From Halanaerobiaceae bacterium (lineage in GTDB: Bacteria; Bacillota; Halanaerobiia; Halanaerobiales; Halarsenatibacteraceae): DNA of 35,882 nt. Location: the NCBI GenBank assembly GCA_003554685.1, contig PWHA01000123.1, positions 1 to 35,882 on the forward strand. Direction: 5' to 3'. A program made the position numbers and the translations under genes. How positions within the stretch are numbered: the stretch's first letter is position 1; each line of letters starts with the position of its first letter. The notes beneath the pieces were generated by a model that saw only the letters and a list, made by a program, of their open reading frames with translations, ran no database searches and was not told where the DNA came from. Of this stretch, positions 24,026 through 32,104 are shown piece after piece.

Positions 24026-25699
24026 TTAAAACCGGCCGGAGCGGAGGATGGAGATTACCAGCCAGATGCCAAGAACTCCGGCCATAAAAAATCCCAGAAA
24101 ACCAAAGAGAGGGATTCCCCGGAAGAGGGGCTGCACGCCGGTTTGAATGATCATGGAAGAGCCCACGATCAGGGAGGAAATTATTAGACTGATTGACAGG
24201 CGGTTAGAAGCAAAGTCGATTTCATTGATCAGGTTCTCAAGATTCTGGTGTTTGAAACCCAGGGTTAATTCATTCTGGGCCAACTTCTCCAAGATCTGGG
24301 CAAAGTTTTCAGGATAATCCTTGATGCTGTTGCGAAACTGCCAGAGGTTCAGTCCCAGACGCTTTAAAAGATTATCGGGGCGGAGACGGTCCCGGAGCAG
24401 GTCTCCCAGAAAATCATTGCCTATTTCCACAATGTTAAATTCGGGGTCCAGACTGGAACCGACACCCTCACTTAAACCCAGGGCCCGAAAAAGCAGGAAA
24501 AATTCCTGGGGCAGCCTGATGTGATGCTTGAAAACAATCCGCTGCAGATCCTGAAATAAAACTCTGAAATTGATATCCTCCAGACGCCGGTTATAATAGC
24601 TGTGGATAAACTCTTCAATGTCAATCAGGAGTTTGCGCTCATTAAAGTCCCGGGGCAAGTCACCAATTTCTACTATTATATCCTTGATGACCTCTACATT
24701 GCGACGCAAAAGAGCGGCAAAGAGCAGGGCAAAATAATCCCGGTCAACCTTGCTGATCTGTCCCATCATGCCGAAATCAACATAGGCCAGCCGGGAGCCT
24801 TCAATAATAAAAATATTCCCGGGATGGGGGTCGGCATGGAAAAATCCATCAATCATAACCTGTTTGAGAAAGACCTCGGCCCCCAGGCGGGAAAGCTTTT
24901 TATTTTCAATCTCAGTGAAATCTTCAATTTTGCTGAGCCTCTGACCCTGAATCTCCTCCATCACCAGCACCCGGTCGCTGCTGTAATCTTCGTAAACCTG
25001 AGGAACAACAATATCTTCATACCTGGCGTGATTGGCATTAAAGCGCCGGATATTGGTAAGCTCCTGGCTGAAGTTAAGTTCTTTGAAGAGGGTTTCCCGG
25101 AATTCCTCAACCAGACCAATCGGGTCAATAAAATCAGGCAAGATTCCCCGGTTTAAAGCTATCTCCGCCAGGTCGGAGATAATTTCCAGGTCAACCCGGA
25201 CCCTTTTCCTGATTCCCGGACGCTGGATTTTGACTATTACCGGCTCTCCGGTTTTCAGCCGGGCCTTATGAGCCTGGGCAATCGAGGCTGCGGCCGTCGG
25301 TTCTTCGGAAAACTCCTGAAAAATTTCCTCCAGACAGTCCTCGCCCAGCTCGTCCTCTAACACCGTGGTTATTTGAGAAAAATCGACTGCAGGAACCTCA
25401 TCCTGCAGTCGACGGAATTCTTTAATATATTCAGGGGGCAGGATGTCGGGCCTGGTGCTTAAAAGCTGACCCAGTTTGACATAGGTCGGCCCCAGATCCT
25501 CCATCACCCGGCGCAATCTTGGCGGCAGGCTGGCAGGCTCTTCCAGCTTTTCATCCCGGGAAAATCTGTCCTCCAGGGGAACAAATCTTCTCAAGTCAAA
25601 ACGGTCCAGTAGAAAGCCCAGCCCGTTTCTCAGGAAGACCTGGCTGATTTCACGGTATCTTTGAAAATGTTTGTATTTTTTCCTGAGATTAAATAGCAT
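24026..25699 (-). CDS. ubiB: AarF/UbiB (ABC1/ADCK) family atypical kinase
   Basis: A 557-aa member of the UbiB family, ATPases/kinases tied to isoprenoid-lipid or quinone metabolism. The family-specific KxGQ motif is KLGQ (75-78), the Ala-rich loop is AAAS (137-140), the ATP-binding lysine Lys157 lies in VIVKIQRP, the catalytic segment HADPHPGN is at 288-295 and DFG at 308-310. Two predicted membrane helices (about residues 500-550) anchor the C terminus. Its target in a presumed fermentative anaerobe is unclear. The phasin-like gene is 18 bp upstream, a pairing common in Firmicutes. GGGAGA lies somewhat far (13 nt) from ATG 25699. Confidence 0.93.
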   Translation of the reverse strand: MLFNLRKKYKHFQRYREISQVFLRNGLGFLLDRFDLRRFVPLEDRFSRDEKLEEPASLPPRLRRVMEDLGPTYVKLGQLLSTRPDILPPEYIKEFRRLQDEVPAVDFSQITTVLEDELGEDCLEEIFQEFSEEPTAAASIAQAHKARLKTGEPVIVKIQRPGIRKRVRVDLEIISDLAEIALNRGILPDFIDPIGLVEEFRETLFKELNFSQELTNIRRFNANHARYEDIVVPQVYEDYSSDRVLVMEEIQGQRLSKIEDFTEIENKKLSRLGAEVFLKQVMIDGFFHADPHPGNIFIIEGSRLAYVDFGMMGQISKVDRDYFALLFAALLRRNVEVIKDIIVEIGDLPRDFNERKLLIDIEEFIHSYYNRRLEDINFRVLFQDLQRIVFKHHIRLPQEFFLLFRALGLSEGVGSSLDPEFNIVEIGNDFLGDLLRDRLRPDNLLKRLGLNLWQFRNSIKDYPENFAQILEKLAQNELTLGFKHQNLENLINEIDFASNRLSISLIISSLIVGSSMIIQTGVQPLFRGIPLFGFLGFFMAGVLGIWLVISILRSGRF

Positions 25700-25717
25700 G
25701 ACAGACCAGGTCTCCCG

Positions 25718-26035
25718 TTAGTCTTCCGGGTTTTCGCTGCAAATTTCCTTGAGTCTGTCGACTTCCTTCTCCAGCACTTCCACTCTGCTGGAGAGATCTT
25801 CCAGATCCTCCAGGGAGGAAAAACCCAGATCCCTAAGCTTCTTTTCTATTAATTTTTCAAGTTCATCCTTCTTCTCATCGCTCTTCTGCCGCCATTTTTT
25901 GATGAGCTCCTCGCCCTGTTTGCGGGTGAGATCTCCTTCTTTGATCATGGTGCTGATTACTTCTTCCATCTTCTCCACGGTCAGATCCAGAGAGCCCAGA
26001 CCGCGATATAAAATATCTTCCAGGTTTATCTTCAT
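25718..26035 (-). CDS. phasin-like coiled-coil protein (PhaF-type family)
   Basis: A 105-aa protein with no membrane segment, made of charged helices. An N-terminal helix (about 1-30) is followed by EGDLTRKQGEELIKKW and a long heptad-rich coiled coil (about 60-100, SRVEVLEKEVDRLKEI). Sequence pattern and position match the polyhydroxyalkanoate-regulator/phasin-like proteins often encoded next to UbiB homologues in Firmicutes. A PHA role is not supported here, since no PHA gene is nearby; a partner role for UbiB is possible. AAGGGGG lies about 10 nt before ATG 26035. Confidence 0.75.
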   Translation of the reverse strand: MKINLEDILYRGLGSLDLTVEKMEEVISTMIKEGDLTRKQGEELIKKWRQKSDEKKDELEKLIEKKLRDLGFSSLEDLEDLSSRVEVLEKEVDRLKEICSENPED

Positions 26036-26074
26036 TGGCTTTCAACCCCCTTTAAAATTGGCTCGGAACTTAAA

Positions 26075-26977
26075 CTAACTCCGAGATTTTGCTCTGGCTT
26101 TCGCTCTTATATCCCAGTCAACCAGAATCGGACTGGCTACAAAAATTGAAGAATAGGTTCCCACTGCCAGGCCGATAAAGAGAGCCAGCATAAAGGTTCT
26201 GATGGCAGCGCCTCCAAAAAAGTAGATGGCCAGAATGGCTACCAGAGTGGTCATTGAGGTATTGATGGAACGGGGCAGGGTATCGACCACCGCCCGGTTG
26301 GCCTGTTCAATAAAGGGCATTTTCCGGTAGAGTTTCATGTTTTCCCGGATCCTGTCAAAGATAACAATGGTGTCATTGATAGAATAACCGACAATGGTAA
26401 GAAGTGCGGCTACAAAGGCGGTATTGATTTCTCTGCCCAGCAGGGCAAAGATGCCCACGGTAAAGAGCACATCATGGGTCAGGGTAGCCAGGGTGGTTAC
26501 CGCAAATCTAAGCTCAAAGCGAAAGCTGATATAGGCTGCCATGGCCAGGCCGGCTACCAGCAGGGCCAGCAGGGCCTGCCTTCTCAGTTCCTGACCGATG
26601 GTCGGACCTACCATGTCGGTTCTTAAAACTTCAGCCCCGGCAAATTCAGCCACCACGGCATTTTCCACCTGTTCTATCTCATCAGGGGATAGTTCACTGG
26701 TTCTGATGATGACACCCTGATATTGATCTTCGATGGTGGTCTGCAGGGTGGCATCCTCGGCAATTCCGATCTCGGTCAGCACCGCCCGCACATCTTCAGT
26801 GGAAATCAGTTCATCAAAGCTAAACTCTATAATGGTCCCTCCGGCAAAATCAATCCCCAGATTGAGACCAAAGATAAGCAGAGAAAGCAGGGATAATATT
26901 ACAATTGCTCCCCCCAAGATAAACCAGATTTTTCTTTTACCCATTAAATCAAGTCTGGCACTGTCAAAATTAAGCAT
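26075..26977 (-). CDS. secF: protein translocase subunit SecF
   Basis: Partner of SecD in the proton-motive-force-driven pulling step of Sec export. Of 300 aa, the first helix (IWFILGGAIVILSLLSLLIF) is followed by the SecF signature GIDFAGGT. A periplasmic-side domain (~45-125) and five more membrane helices follow, including YSINDTIVIFDRIREN. I start at ATG 26977, where GGGGGG lies 9-10 nt upstream; a GTG 24 bases earlier lacks a ribosome-binding site. This ATG overlaps the secD stop by 8 nt (ATGCTTAA), indicating translational coupling. Confidence 0.97.
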   Translation of the reverse strand: MLNFDSARLDLMGKRKIWFILGGAIVILSLLSLLIFGLNLGIDFAGGTIIEFSFDELISTEDVRAVLTEIGIAEDATLQTTIEDQYQGVIIRTSELSPDEIEQVENAVVAEFAGAEVLRTDMVGPTIGQELRRQALLALLVAGLAMAAYISFRFELRFAVTTLATLTHDVLFTVGIFALLGREINTAFVAALLTIVGYSINDTIVIFDRIRENMKLYRKMPFIEQANRAVVDTLPRSINTSMTTLVAILAIYFFGGAAIRTFMLALFIGLAVGTYSSIFVASPILVDWDIRAKARAKSRS

Positions 26978-28193
26978 TCTGCTGAACCCCCCTGTTGGCA
27001 CCGAAGGACTTCTCGGTCTGAATCATACTGGACTGGGAAAAGACATCAATCAGACTTCTGGTGATCAGGAAGGCCGTGAACATGCTGACTAAAATTCCAA
27101 TAATCAGGGTGACGGCAAATCCTCTGACTGCACCTGAAGTAAAGTAGGCCAGAATTGAGGCCGTAATCAAAGTGGTAACATTGGCATCAACAATGGTAAT
27201 ATAGGCTCTCTTAAAGCCGGCGTCAATAGCCGCTCTGATACTTTTCCCGCTGTTGCGCTCGTCCTTGATGCGCTCAAAGATAATAATATTAGCATCGACA
27301 GCCATACCAATGGAGAGAATGATACCGGCAATTCCGGGCAGGGTTAAAACTGCCTGCAGGCCGGCCAGGGTTCCCATCATTACTATACCATAGATAATCA
27401 GACTGGAGGCTGCCAGAATTCCGGGAAATTTATAATAAAAGATCATATAAATTGCTACCAGGGCCAGGCCGATCAGTCCGGCTCTGATGCTCTGCTGGAT
27501 GGCTATTGCCCCCAGGGTGGGTCCCACTGTCCGGCTCTCCATTACTTCTACCGGTACCGGCAGGGCACCTTCCCGGATCAGGATGGCGTCTTCTTCAGCT
27601 TCCCGGACATTGGCATAGCCGGTTATCTGGCCCTGATCCCGGATCACCGACTGGACGGTGGGGTTGGTCAGCTGCTCCTCATCCAGATATACTCCAATCC
27701 GCTGACCCATATACATCCGGGTAATTTCTTCGAATTCTCTTGAACCCTCGCGGTCCAGCTGAAAGGAGACCACCGGGCGGCCGTGTTCATCATAGCTGGC
27801 CCGGGCGTCTGTTATTCTATCTCCGGTTAACAGCACCTCTCCCTCGGGGTTGCGGATGGTAAGCATGGCTGTCCGGCCGATGGTTTGAATTGCTTCCGAA
27901 GGATTATCAACAGCCGGCAGCTCGACAATAATGCGATCCGAACCCTCGGTCTGAATGACCGGTTCTGAAAGGCCCAGCTCATTTACTCTTCTTTCAATAA
28001 CACTGACAATTCCTGTCATGGTTTCGCGATCAATGGTTCGCTCCTCGGTTTCCTGAGCCTGAAGAACAATATGGGCCCCGCCCTCCAGGTCCAGACCGAG
28101 ATTAATGCCGTAAAAAGAATAAAGAAATATTGCCAGGGCTATAACACCGACAATAAAGGCAATTTTCAGCCTCCGTTTTTGTTTATACCTCAT
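26970..28193 (-). CDS. secD: protein translocase subunit SecD
   Basis: A 407-aa inner-membrane subunit of the SecDF complex. The N-terminal helix (about 9-28) is followed by GLDLEGGAHIVLQA, the SecD signature. The extracytoplasmic P1 domain is short compared with E. coli SecD (615 aa), as in many Firmicutes and thermophiles. Five C-terminal helices include PGIAGIILSIGMAVDANIII and ERIKDE. AGGAGG lies eight bases before ATG 28193. It is downstream of lepB and coupled to secF. Confidence 0.97.
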   Translation of the reverse strand: MRYKQKRRLKIAFIVGVIALAIFLYSFYGINLGLDLEGGAHIVLQAQETEERTIDRETMTGIVSVIERRVNELGLSEPVIQTEGSDRIIVELPAVDNPSEAIQTIGRTAMLTIRNPEGEVLLTGDRITDARASYDEHGRPVVSFQLDREGSREFEEITRMYMGQRIGVYLDEEQLTNPTVQSVIRDQGQITGYANVREAEEDAILIREGALPVPVEVMESRTVGPTLGAIAIQQSIRAGLIGLALVAIYMIFYYKFPGILAASSLIIYGIVMMGTLAGLQAVLTLPGIAGIILSIGMAVDANIIIFERIKDERNSGKSIRAAIDAGFKRAYITIVDANVTTLITASILAYFTSGAVRGFAVTLIIGILVSMFTAFLITRSLIDVFSQSSMIQTEKSFGANRGVQQNA

Positions 28194-28244
28194 AAATTCA
28201 TCCTCCTACAAATCAAAAATAAATTTTAGTAAAATAAAAGATAA

Positions 28245-28799
28245 TTATTCCTGATTATCAATATTATATTCCTCGTGCTCCAGAACCCTCATCTGATTCA
28301 GGGGCCAGAAAACCCAGAAAGCTTTACCGTGAATGGAATCCCTGTCAACATAACCAACCAGACCGGGAAATCTGCTGTCGGCACTGTGATTGCGGTTATC
28401 ACCCAGCACAAAATATTCCCCTTCGGGAACCTCGAAGGGTCCTGAATCTCCAATGTCACGCATATCTTCCATGATATAATCTTCTTCCAGAGGTTCACCG
28501 CTAACATAAACCTGTCCATTCCTGATATAAACGGTATCTCCGGGCAGGCCAATTATTCTCTTGATATATCTCTGATCACTGGCCCCCTGGGGAGTAAAGA
28601 CCACTATTTCTCCCCGCTGCGGGTCACGAAAGCGGTAAATCAATTTATTGGCTATCAGTCTTTCTCCATTATCCAGGGTTTGCTGCATGGAGCTGCCTTC
28701 CACCACAAAAGACTGGGCCACAAAGGTGATAATTAAAAAAGCCAGCACACCTGCAATGACCAGCGACTGGATAAATTCCTTGATATCGCCCTTATCCAC
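28245..28799 (-). CDS. lepB: signal peptidase I
   Basis: Membrane serine/lysine peptidase that removes signal peptides from exported proteins. From GTG 28799 it has 184 aa: one N-terminal anchor (about 12-30), catalytic Ser37 in VEGSSM, Lys80 in YIKRIIGLPGD, and box E GDNRNHSADSR (133-143). GGGAGGT lies 7 nt before this GTG. A longer frame from an ATG at 28847 would contain the ribosome-binding site itself and adds a non-homologous leader, so I reject it. The position between yajC and secD is unusual and places signal-peptide cleavage in the Sec accessory cluster. Confidence 0.95.
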   Translation of the reverse strand: MDKGDIKEFIQSLVIAGVLAFLIITFVAQSFVVEGSSMQQTLDNGERLIANKLIYRFRDPQRGEIVVFTPQGASDQRYIKRIIGLPGDTVYIRNGQVYVSGEPLEEDYIMEDMRDIGDSGPFEVPEGEYFVLGDNRNHSADSRFPGLVGYVDRDSIHGKAFWVFWPLNQMRVLEHEEYNIDNQE

Positions 28800-28857
28800 A
28801 GAGGTTACCTCCCATTCAAAATTGTACCCAATCAAACAATTAAACAACTAAAATTGC

Positions 28858-28876
28858 CAGGCTTTTTCAAAGCCTG
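28858..28876 (-). terminator. hairpin after yajC
   Basis: CAGGCTTT and AAAGCCTG form an 8-bp stem with a 3-nt loop. On the minus strand GCAATTTTAG follows, a short T-run. On the plus strand a longer T-run follows, but there is no plus-strand gene. Confidence 0.5.
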
Positions 28877-28996
28877 CTGTTATTTTTTATCTGTTTGTCT
28901 GGGTTTAATAATTGAAGAATCCTAAGCTGTAATACAGTCAACAAAATAAAATTAATTAAGCAGATAAATCCAGGTATCTGCTGCTAAATATTAAAG

Positions 28997-29278
28997 TTAT
29001 TCCTCTTCAGCCTCTTCTTTCTGCCTGGACAGCTGGCTGATGGAACTCTTCATAATCTCAATATCAACCTCGGGGGAAATTCTCAGCCTGATGACATTAT
29101 CCTTGATCTTGATTATCTTGCCTCTAATACCACCGGCAGAAATTATTTCATCCCCAACCTCAAGGCTGTCCAGCATTTCCTGATGCTGTTTTTGCTGCTT
29201 TTTTTGCGGCCGGATCAGGAAAAACCAGAAAACACCAAAAATCAAAATCCAGGGTAATAACGAAACTACAACTTCCAT
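28997..29278 (-). CDS. yajC: preprotein translocase subunit YajC
   Basis: A 93-aa single-pass membrane protein accompanying SecDF. Its helix spans about residues 5-22 (VSLLPWILIFGVFWFFLI), followed at once by the basic RPQKKQQK stretch and the YajC domain with GDEIISAGGIRGKI. The acidic tail (EEAEEE) fits a halophile. AAGGAGG lies 7 nt before ATG 29278. It is encoded after tgt, as in many bacteria. Confidence 0.96.
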   Translation of the reverse strand: MEVVVSLLPWILIFGVFWFFLIRPQKKQQKQHQEMLDSLEVGDEIISAGGIRGKIIKIKDNVIRLRISPEVDIEIMKSSISQLSRQKEEAEEE

Positions 29279-29471
29279 TAAAATTCCTCCTTAATTTTTC
29301 AAATTACATCCTGCCCATATTTTTATATTTTGTTTTCCCTTACTATTATAATATCTTATACCATTAATTACAAGAGATTTTACCTGGAGAAAACTATTTT
29401 TTCACACATAGTGGGATTTATGGCGATGTCGGGCCGGGAAATATCAGCAGGTGGCCGGGGCCGGAAGAATA

Positions 29472-30596
29472 TCAGCCGGGCTCAGCATCATCCTGGTAGA
29501 GCTCCAAAAATTCGGCAGTAAAACTCTCCAGTTCCTGGCGGGCAATGGCCCAACGAAGATCGGACATTAATCTTAAGAAAAAATAGATATTATGATAGGT
29601 TGTCAGCCTGATTCCCAGAATTTCGCGGCGCTTTAAAAGATGCCTGAGATAGGCCCGGGAATAGCTGCGGCAGACATAGCAGCTGCAGTCGGGGTCGGGA
29701 GGTGAAAAGTCCTCCTGATAGGTGGCATTGCGGATGGTAAGGCGCCCCTCCCGGGTATAGATGCTGCCGTGACGGGCAATCCTGGGGGGCATGACACAGC
29801 CAAACATGTCTATTCCCCGCCTGACACCGGCAATCAGATCCTGAGGTGTGCCGACTCCCATTAAATAGCGGGGCTTATACCGGGGCAGCTCCGGAACTGT
29901 AACTTCCAGCATCTCATACATCAGCTCATTTTCCTCGCCGACGCTTAACCCTCCGATGGCATATCCGGGAAAGTCAAACTTCACGATCTCCCGGGCACTC
30001 AGACGGCGCAGGTCGGCAAAGGCACCTCCCTGAACAATGCCGAAGAGATTCTGAGGGGAGTTTTTCATCTCCTGCTGGCAGCGGCGGGCCCAGTTCAGGG
30101 TCCGGTCCAGAGCCTTTTTGACATATTCCTTTTCGGCAGGATAGGGAGCGCATTCATCAAAGGCCATCACAATGTCGGCACCAAGCTTCTTCTGAATTTG
30201 CATGGATTTTTCCGGGGTGATAAAATGTCGGGAACCATCAAGATGGGACTGAAATTTAACCCCCTCATCGCTAATTTCATTGAGGTCAGCCAGGCTGAAT
30301 ACCTGAAAACCGCCGCTGTCAGTTAGCAGCGGGCGATCCCAGTTCATGAAGCGGTGAATTCCCCCGGCCCGGGCAATCAGATCCTCTCCCGGCCTGAGAT
30401 AAAGGTGATAGGTATTGGCCAAAATTATTCCTGCCCCGCAGGCCTTAAGTTCCTCGGGAGTCATGGTCTTGACCGTGGCCTGGGTTCCCACTGGCATGAA
30501 CACCGGGGTTTCAAACTGTCCCCTGTCCAGGGTAATTCTGCCCCGACGAGCTGCAGAATTTCGAGCTTGATCCAGTACTTCAAATTTAAGCGTCAT
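29472..30596 (-). CDS. tgt: queuine tRNA-ribosyltransferase (TGT) with catalytic Asp replaced by Gly
   Basis: Bacterial TGT exchanges G34 for preQ1 in tRNAs with GUN anticodons, the step before QueA. The 374-aa protein keeps the (beta/alpha)8 signatures MPVGTQATVKT, TDSGGFQVFSLAD (Asp93, the former general-base residue), FDEC (Asp147), FGIVQGG and GGLSVGE, plus the zinc site CSCYVC with a following histidine. The nucleophile segment, MFDCV(M/L)PTR in E. coli and B. subtilis, reads MFGCVMPPR: Gly266 (codon GGC, 29799-29801) replaces the covalent nucleophile Asp264 of E. coli, and Pro271 replaces Thr. Activity is therefore doubtful unless this is a sequencing error. The ribosome-binding site is weak (AAAGGA ~13 nt from ATG). 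Confidence 0.93.
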   Translation of the reverse strand: MTLKFEVLDQARNSAARRGRITLDRGQFETPVFMPVGTQATVKTMTPEELKACGAGIILANTYHLYLRPGEDLIARAGGIHRFMNWDRPLLTDSGGFQVFSLADLNEISDEGVKFQSHLDGSRHFITPEKSMQIQKKLGADIVMAFDECAPYPAEKEYVKKALDRTLNWARRCQQEMKNSPQNLFGIVQGGAFADLRRLSAREIVKFDFPGYAIGGLSVGEENELMYEMLEVTVPELPRYKPRYLMGVGTPQDLIAGVRRGIDMFGCVMPPRIARHGSIYTREGRLTIRNATYQEDFSPPDPDCSCYVCRSYSRAYLRHLLKRREILGIRLTTYHNIYFFLRLMSDLRWAIARQELESFTAEFLELYQDDAEPG

Positions 30597-30728
30597 CGGA
30601 GATTATCAGTCCTTTAATCAAAAATTATCAGTCTTAGAGCGAGGATTATCGGTTTTTTCATAAAAAATAAAAAGCAGAAGCGGTCGACAGAGAGATAAGA
30701 AAGCAATAAAGAATATCAGCTGCTAGTA

Positions 30729-30806
30729 GTGGCAGAACCTTTTTAGGTGGAACCCGGTACCGACCATTTACACCCAAGAGGAACGGTACCGACCATTTAC
30801 ACCCAA
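30729..30806. mobile_element. probable transposon-end debris between queA and tgt
   Basis: Two tandem units, GGAACCCGGTACCGACCATT plus TACACCCAA (30749-30777) and a copy lacking two bases (30780-30806). The first 20 bases are identical to 13553-13572 beside hisS. Just left of this, GTGGCAGAACCT (30729-30740) also occurs inside the MITE-like element at 13122-13133. No transposase remains. Transposon origin is inferred from dispersal and repeated end motifs. Confidence 0.5.
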
Positions 30807-30835
30807 ACTACCACCCGCAAATAAACTAGAATAAA

Positions 30836-31903
30836 CTAGATTATCAGCATCGCATCCCCAAAGCTGTAAAACCTGTACTCCCGCTGGATGGCTTCCTGAT
30901 AGGCCTGCATGATATTTTCCCTGCAGGCCAGGGCTGAGACCAGCATTAGGAGGGTCGATTTGGGCAGGTGAAAATTGGTCAGAAGACCATCAATCACCTG
31001 AAAGTCATGGCCGGGATAGATAAATATGTCGGTCCAGCCCTGTCGGTCCTGCCCCTCAAGAATGGAGCTGGCGGCTCCCTCCAGGGTTCGGGTGACGGTG
31101 GTACCAACGGCAATGATCCGGCCGCCGGATTCTCTGGTCCGGCAGATTTCCCGGGCAGTCTCCCGGCTTACTTCAAAATATTCAGCATGCATTTCGTGTT
31201 CCTCCACCTCATCGGTGCGAACCGGCCGGAAGGTTCCGAGCCCGACATGCAGGGTAATATAGCTTATATCTATGCCGCTCTCCTTTAACTCCTCCAGGAG
31301 CTCTTCGGTAAAATGGAGGCCGGCAGTTGGGGCTGCCGCCGAGCCTTCCCGGCGGGCATAAACAGTCTGATAGCGCTCCGGATCTCCGGAATATTCGGTA
31401 ATATAGGGGGGCAGGGGCATTTCTCCCAGAGCCTCCAGTTTCTCCCGGAGCCTGCCGGATGGGTTAAACTCCAGAATCCGGCCACCAAAGTCGGTATAAT
31501 CCAGGCAGCAGGCCGTGATCTCTCCTTTACTCTCCTGCTCCGGATTCTGCTCCGGATCATCCTTTTGATTAGTAAAAACTATTTCGGTTTCCTGCTTCAC
31601 CCGCCGGCCGGGCTTGACAAGAACCTCCCAGCGGTCGGGCTGAAGCTCATTTAACAGCAACACCTCAATTTCCACACCGGAGTTTTTTTTCCTTCCATGA
31701 AGACGAGCCGGAATTACCCGGCTGTCATTTAAAACCAGCCGGTCGCCGGACTTGAGAAAATCCCCTAACTGAAAAAATCTGGCATGCTCCTTTATTCCCC
31801 CGACTTTATTTACAACCATCAGCCGGGATTCATCTCGCCGGGAGGCCGGTTCCTGGGCTATCAGCCTCTCCGGCAGTTCATAATCAAAATCTTTGACCTC
31901 CAT
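30836..31903 (-). CDS. queA: S-adenosylmethionine:tRNA ribosyltransferase-isomerase
   Basis: Converts preQ1 in tRNA to epoxyqueuosine. The 355-aa protein begins DFDYELPERLIAQEPASRRD and contains MPLPPYI, SAAAPTAGLHFT, TLHVGLGTFRPV and NFHLPKSTLLMLVSA, all typical. A short polar insert (about residues 111-125, DDPEQNPEQESKGE) extends one loop. GGAGG lies nine bases before ATG 31903. The stop codon TAG sits in a 10-bp tandem duplication (ATAAACTAGA at 30821-30840), next to the transposon-like debris. It normally acts after Tgt, encoded directly downstream. Confidence 0.97.
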   Translation of the reverse strand: MEVKDFDYELPERLIAQEPASRRDESRLMVVNKVGGIKEHARFFQLGDFLKSGDRLVLNDSRVIPARLHGRKKNSGVEIEVLLLNELQPDRWEVLVKPGRRVKQETEIVFTNQKDDPEQNPEQESKGEITACCLDYTDFGGRILEFNPSGRLREKLEALGEMPLPPYITEYSGDPERYQTVYARREGSAAAPTAGLHFTEELLEELKESGIDISYITLHVGLGTFRPVRTDEVEEHEMHAEYFEVSRETAREICRTRESGGRIIAVGTTVTRTLEGAASSILEGQDRQGWTDIFIYPGHDFQVIDGLLTNFHLPKSTLLMLVSALACRENIMQAYQEAIQREYRFYSFGDAMLII

Positions 31904-31929
31904 CTAACTAAACCTCCATAGTATTAAAC

Positions 31930-31961
31930 TAAATATTAAAGTGAATAAATATTAAAGTGAA
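31930..31961. repeat. perfect 16-bp tandem duplication
   Basis: TAAATATTAAAGTGAA is repeated exactly at 31930-31945 and 31946-31961, and a third copy begins (TAAATAT). It lies in the ruvB-queA spacer. Confidence 0.95.
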
Positions 31962-32104
31962 TAAATATATCTAAAGCAAATTTCTCAGTTAAATTATCAA
32001 TTATTATATCCATATCTAATAACATCTATTATCCACATTTATAACATCTATATCTTTTATGTCTCCAATCATCTCAGAAACATCCTTATCTAAAACATAT
32101 TAGG

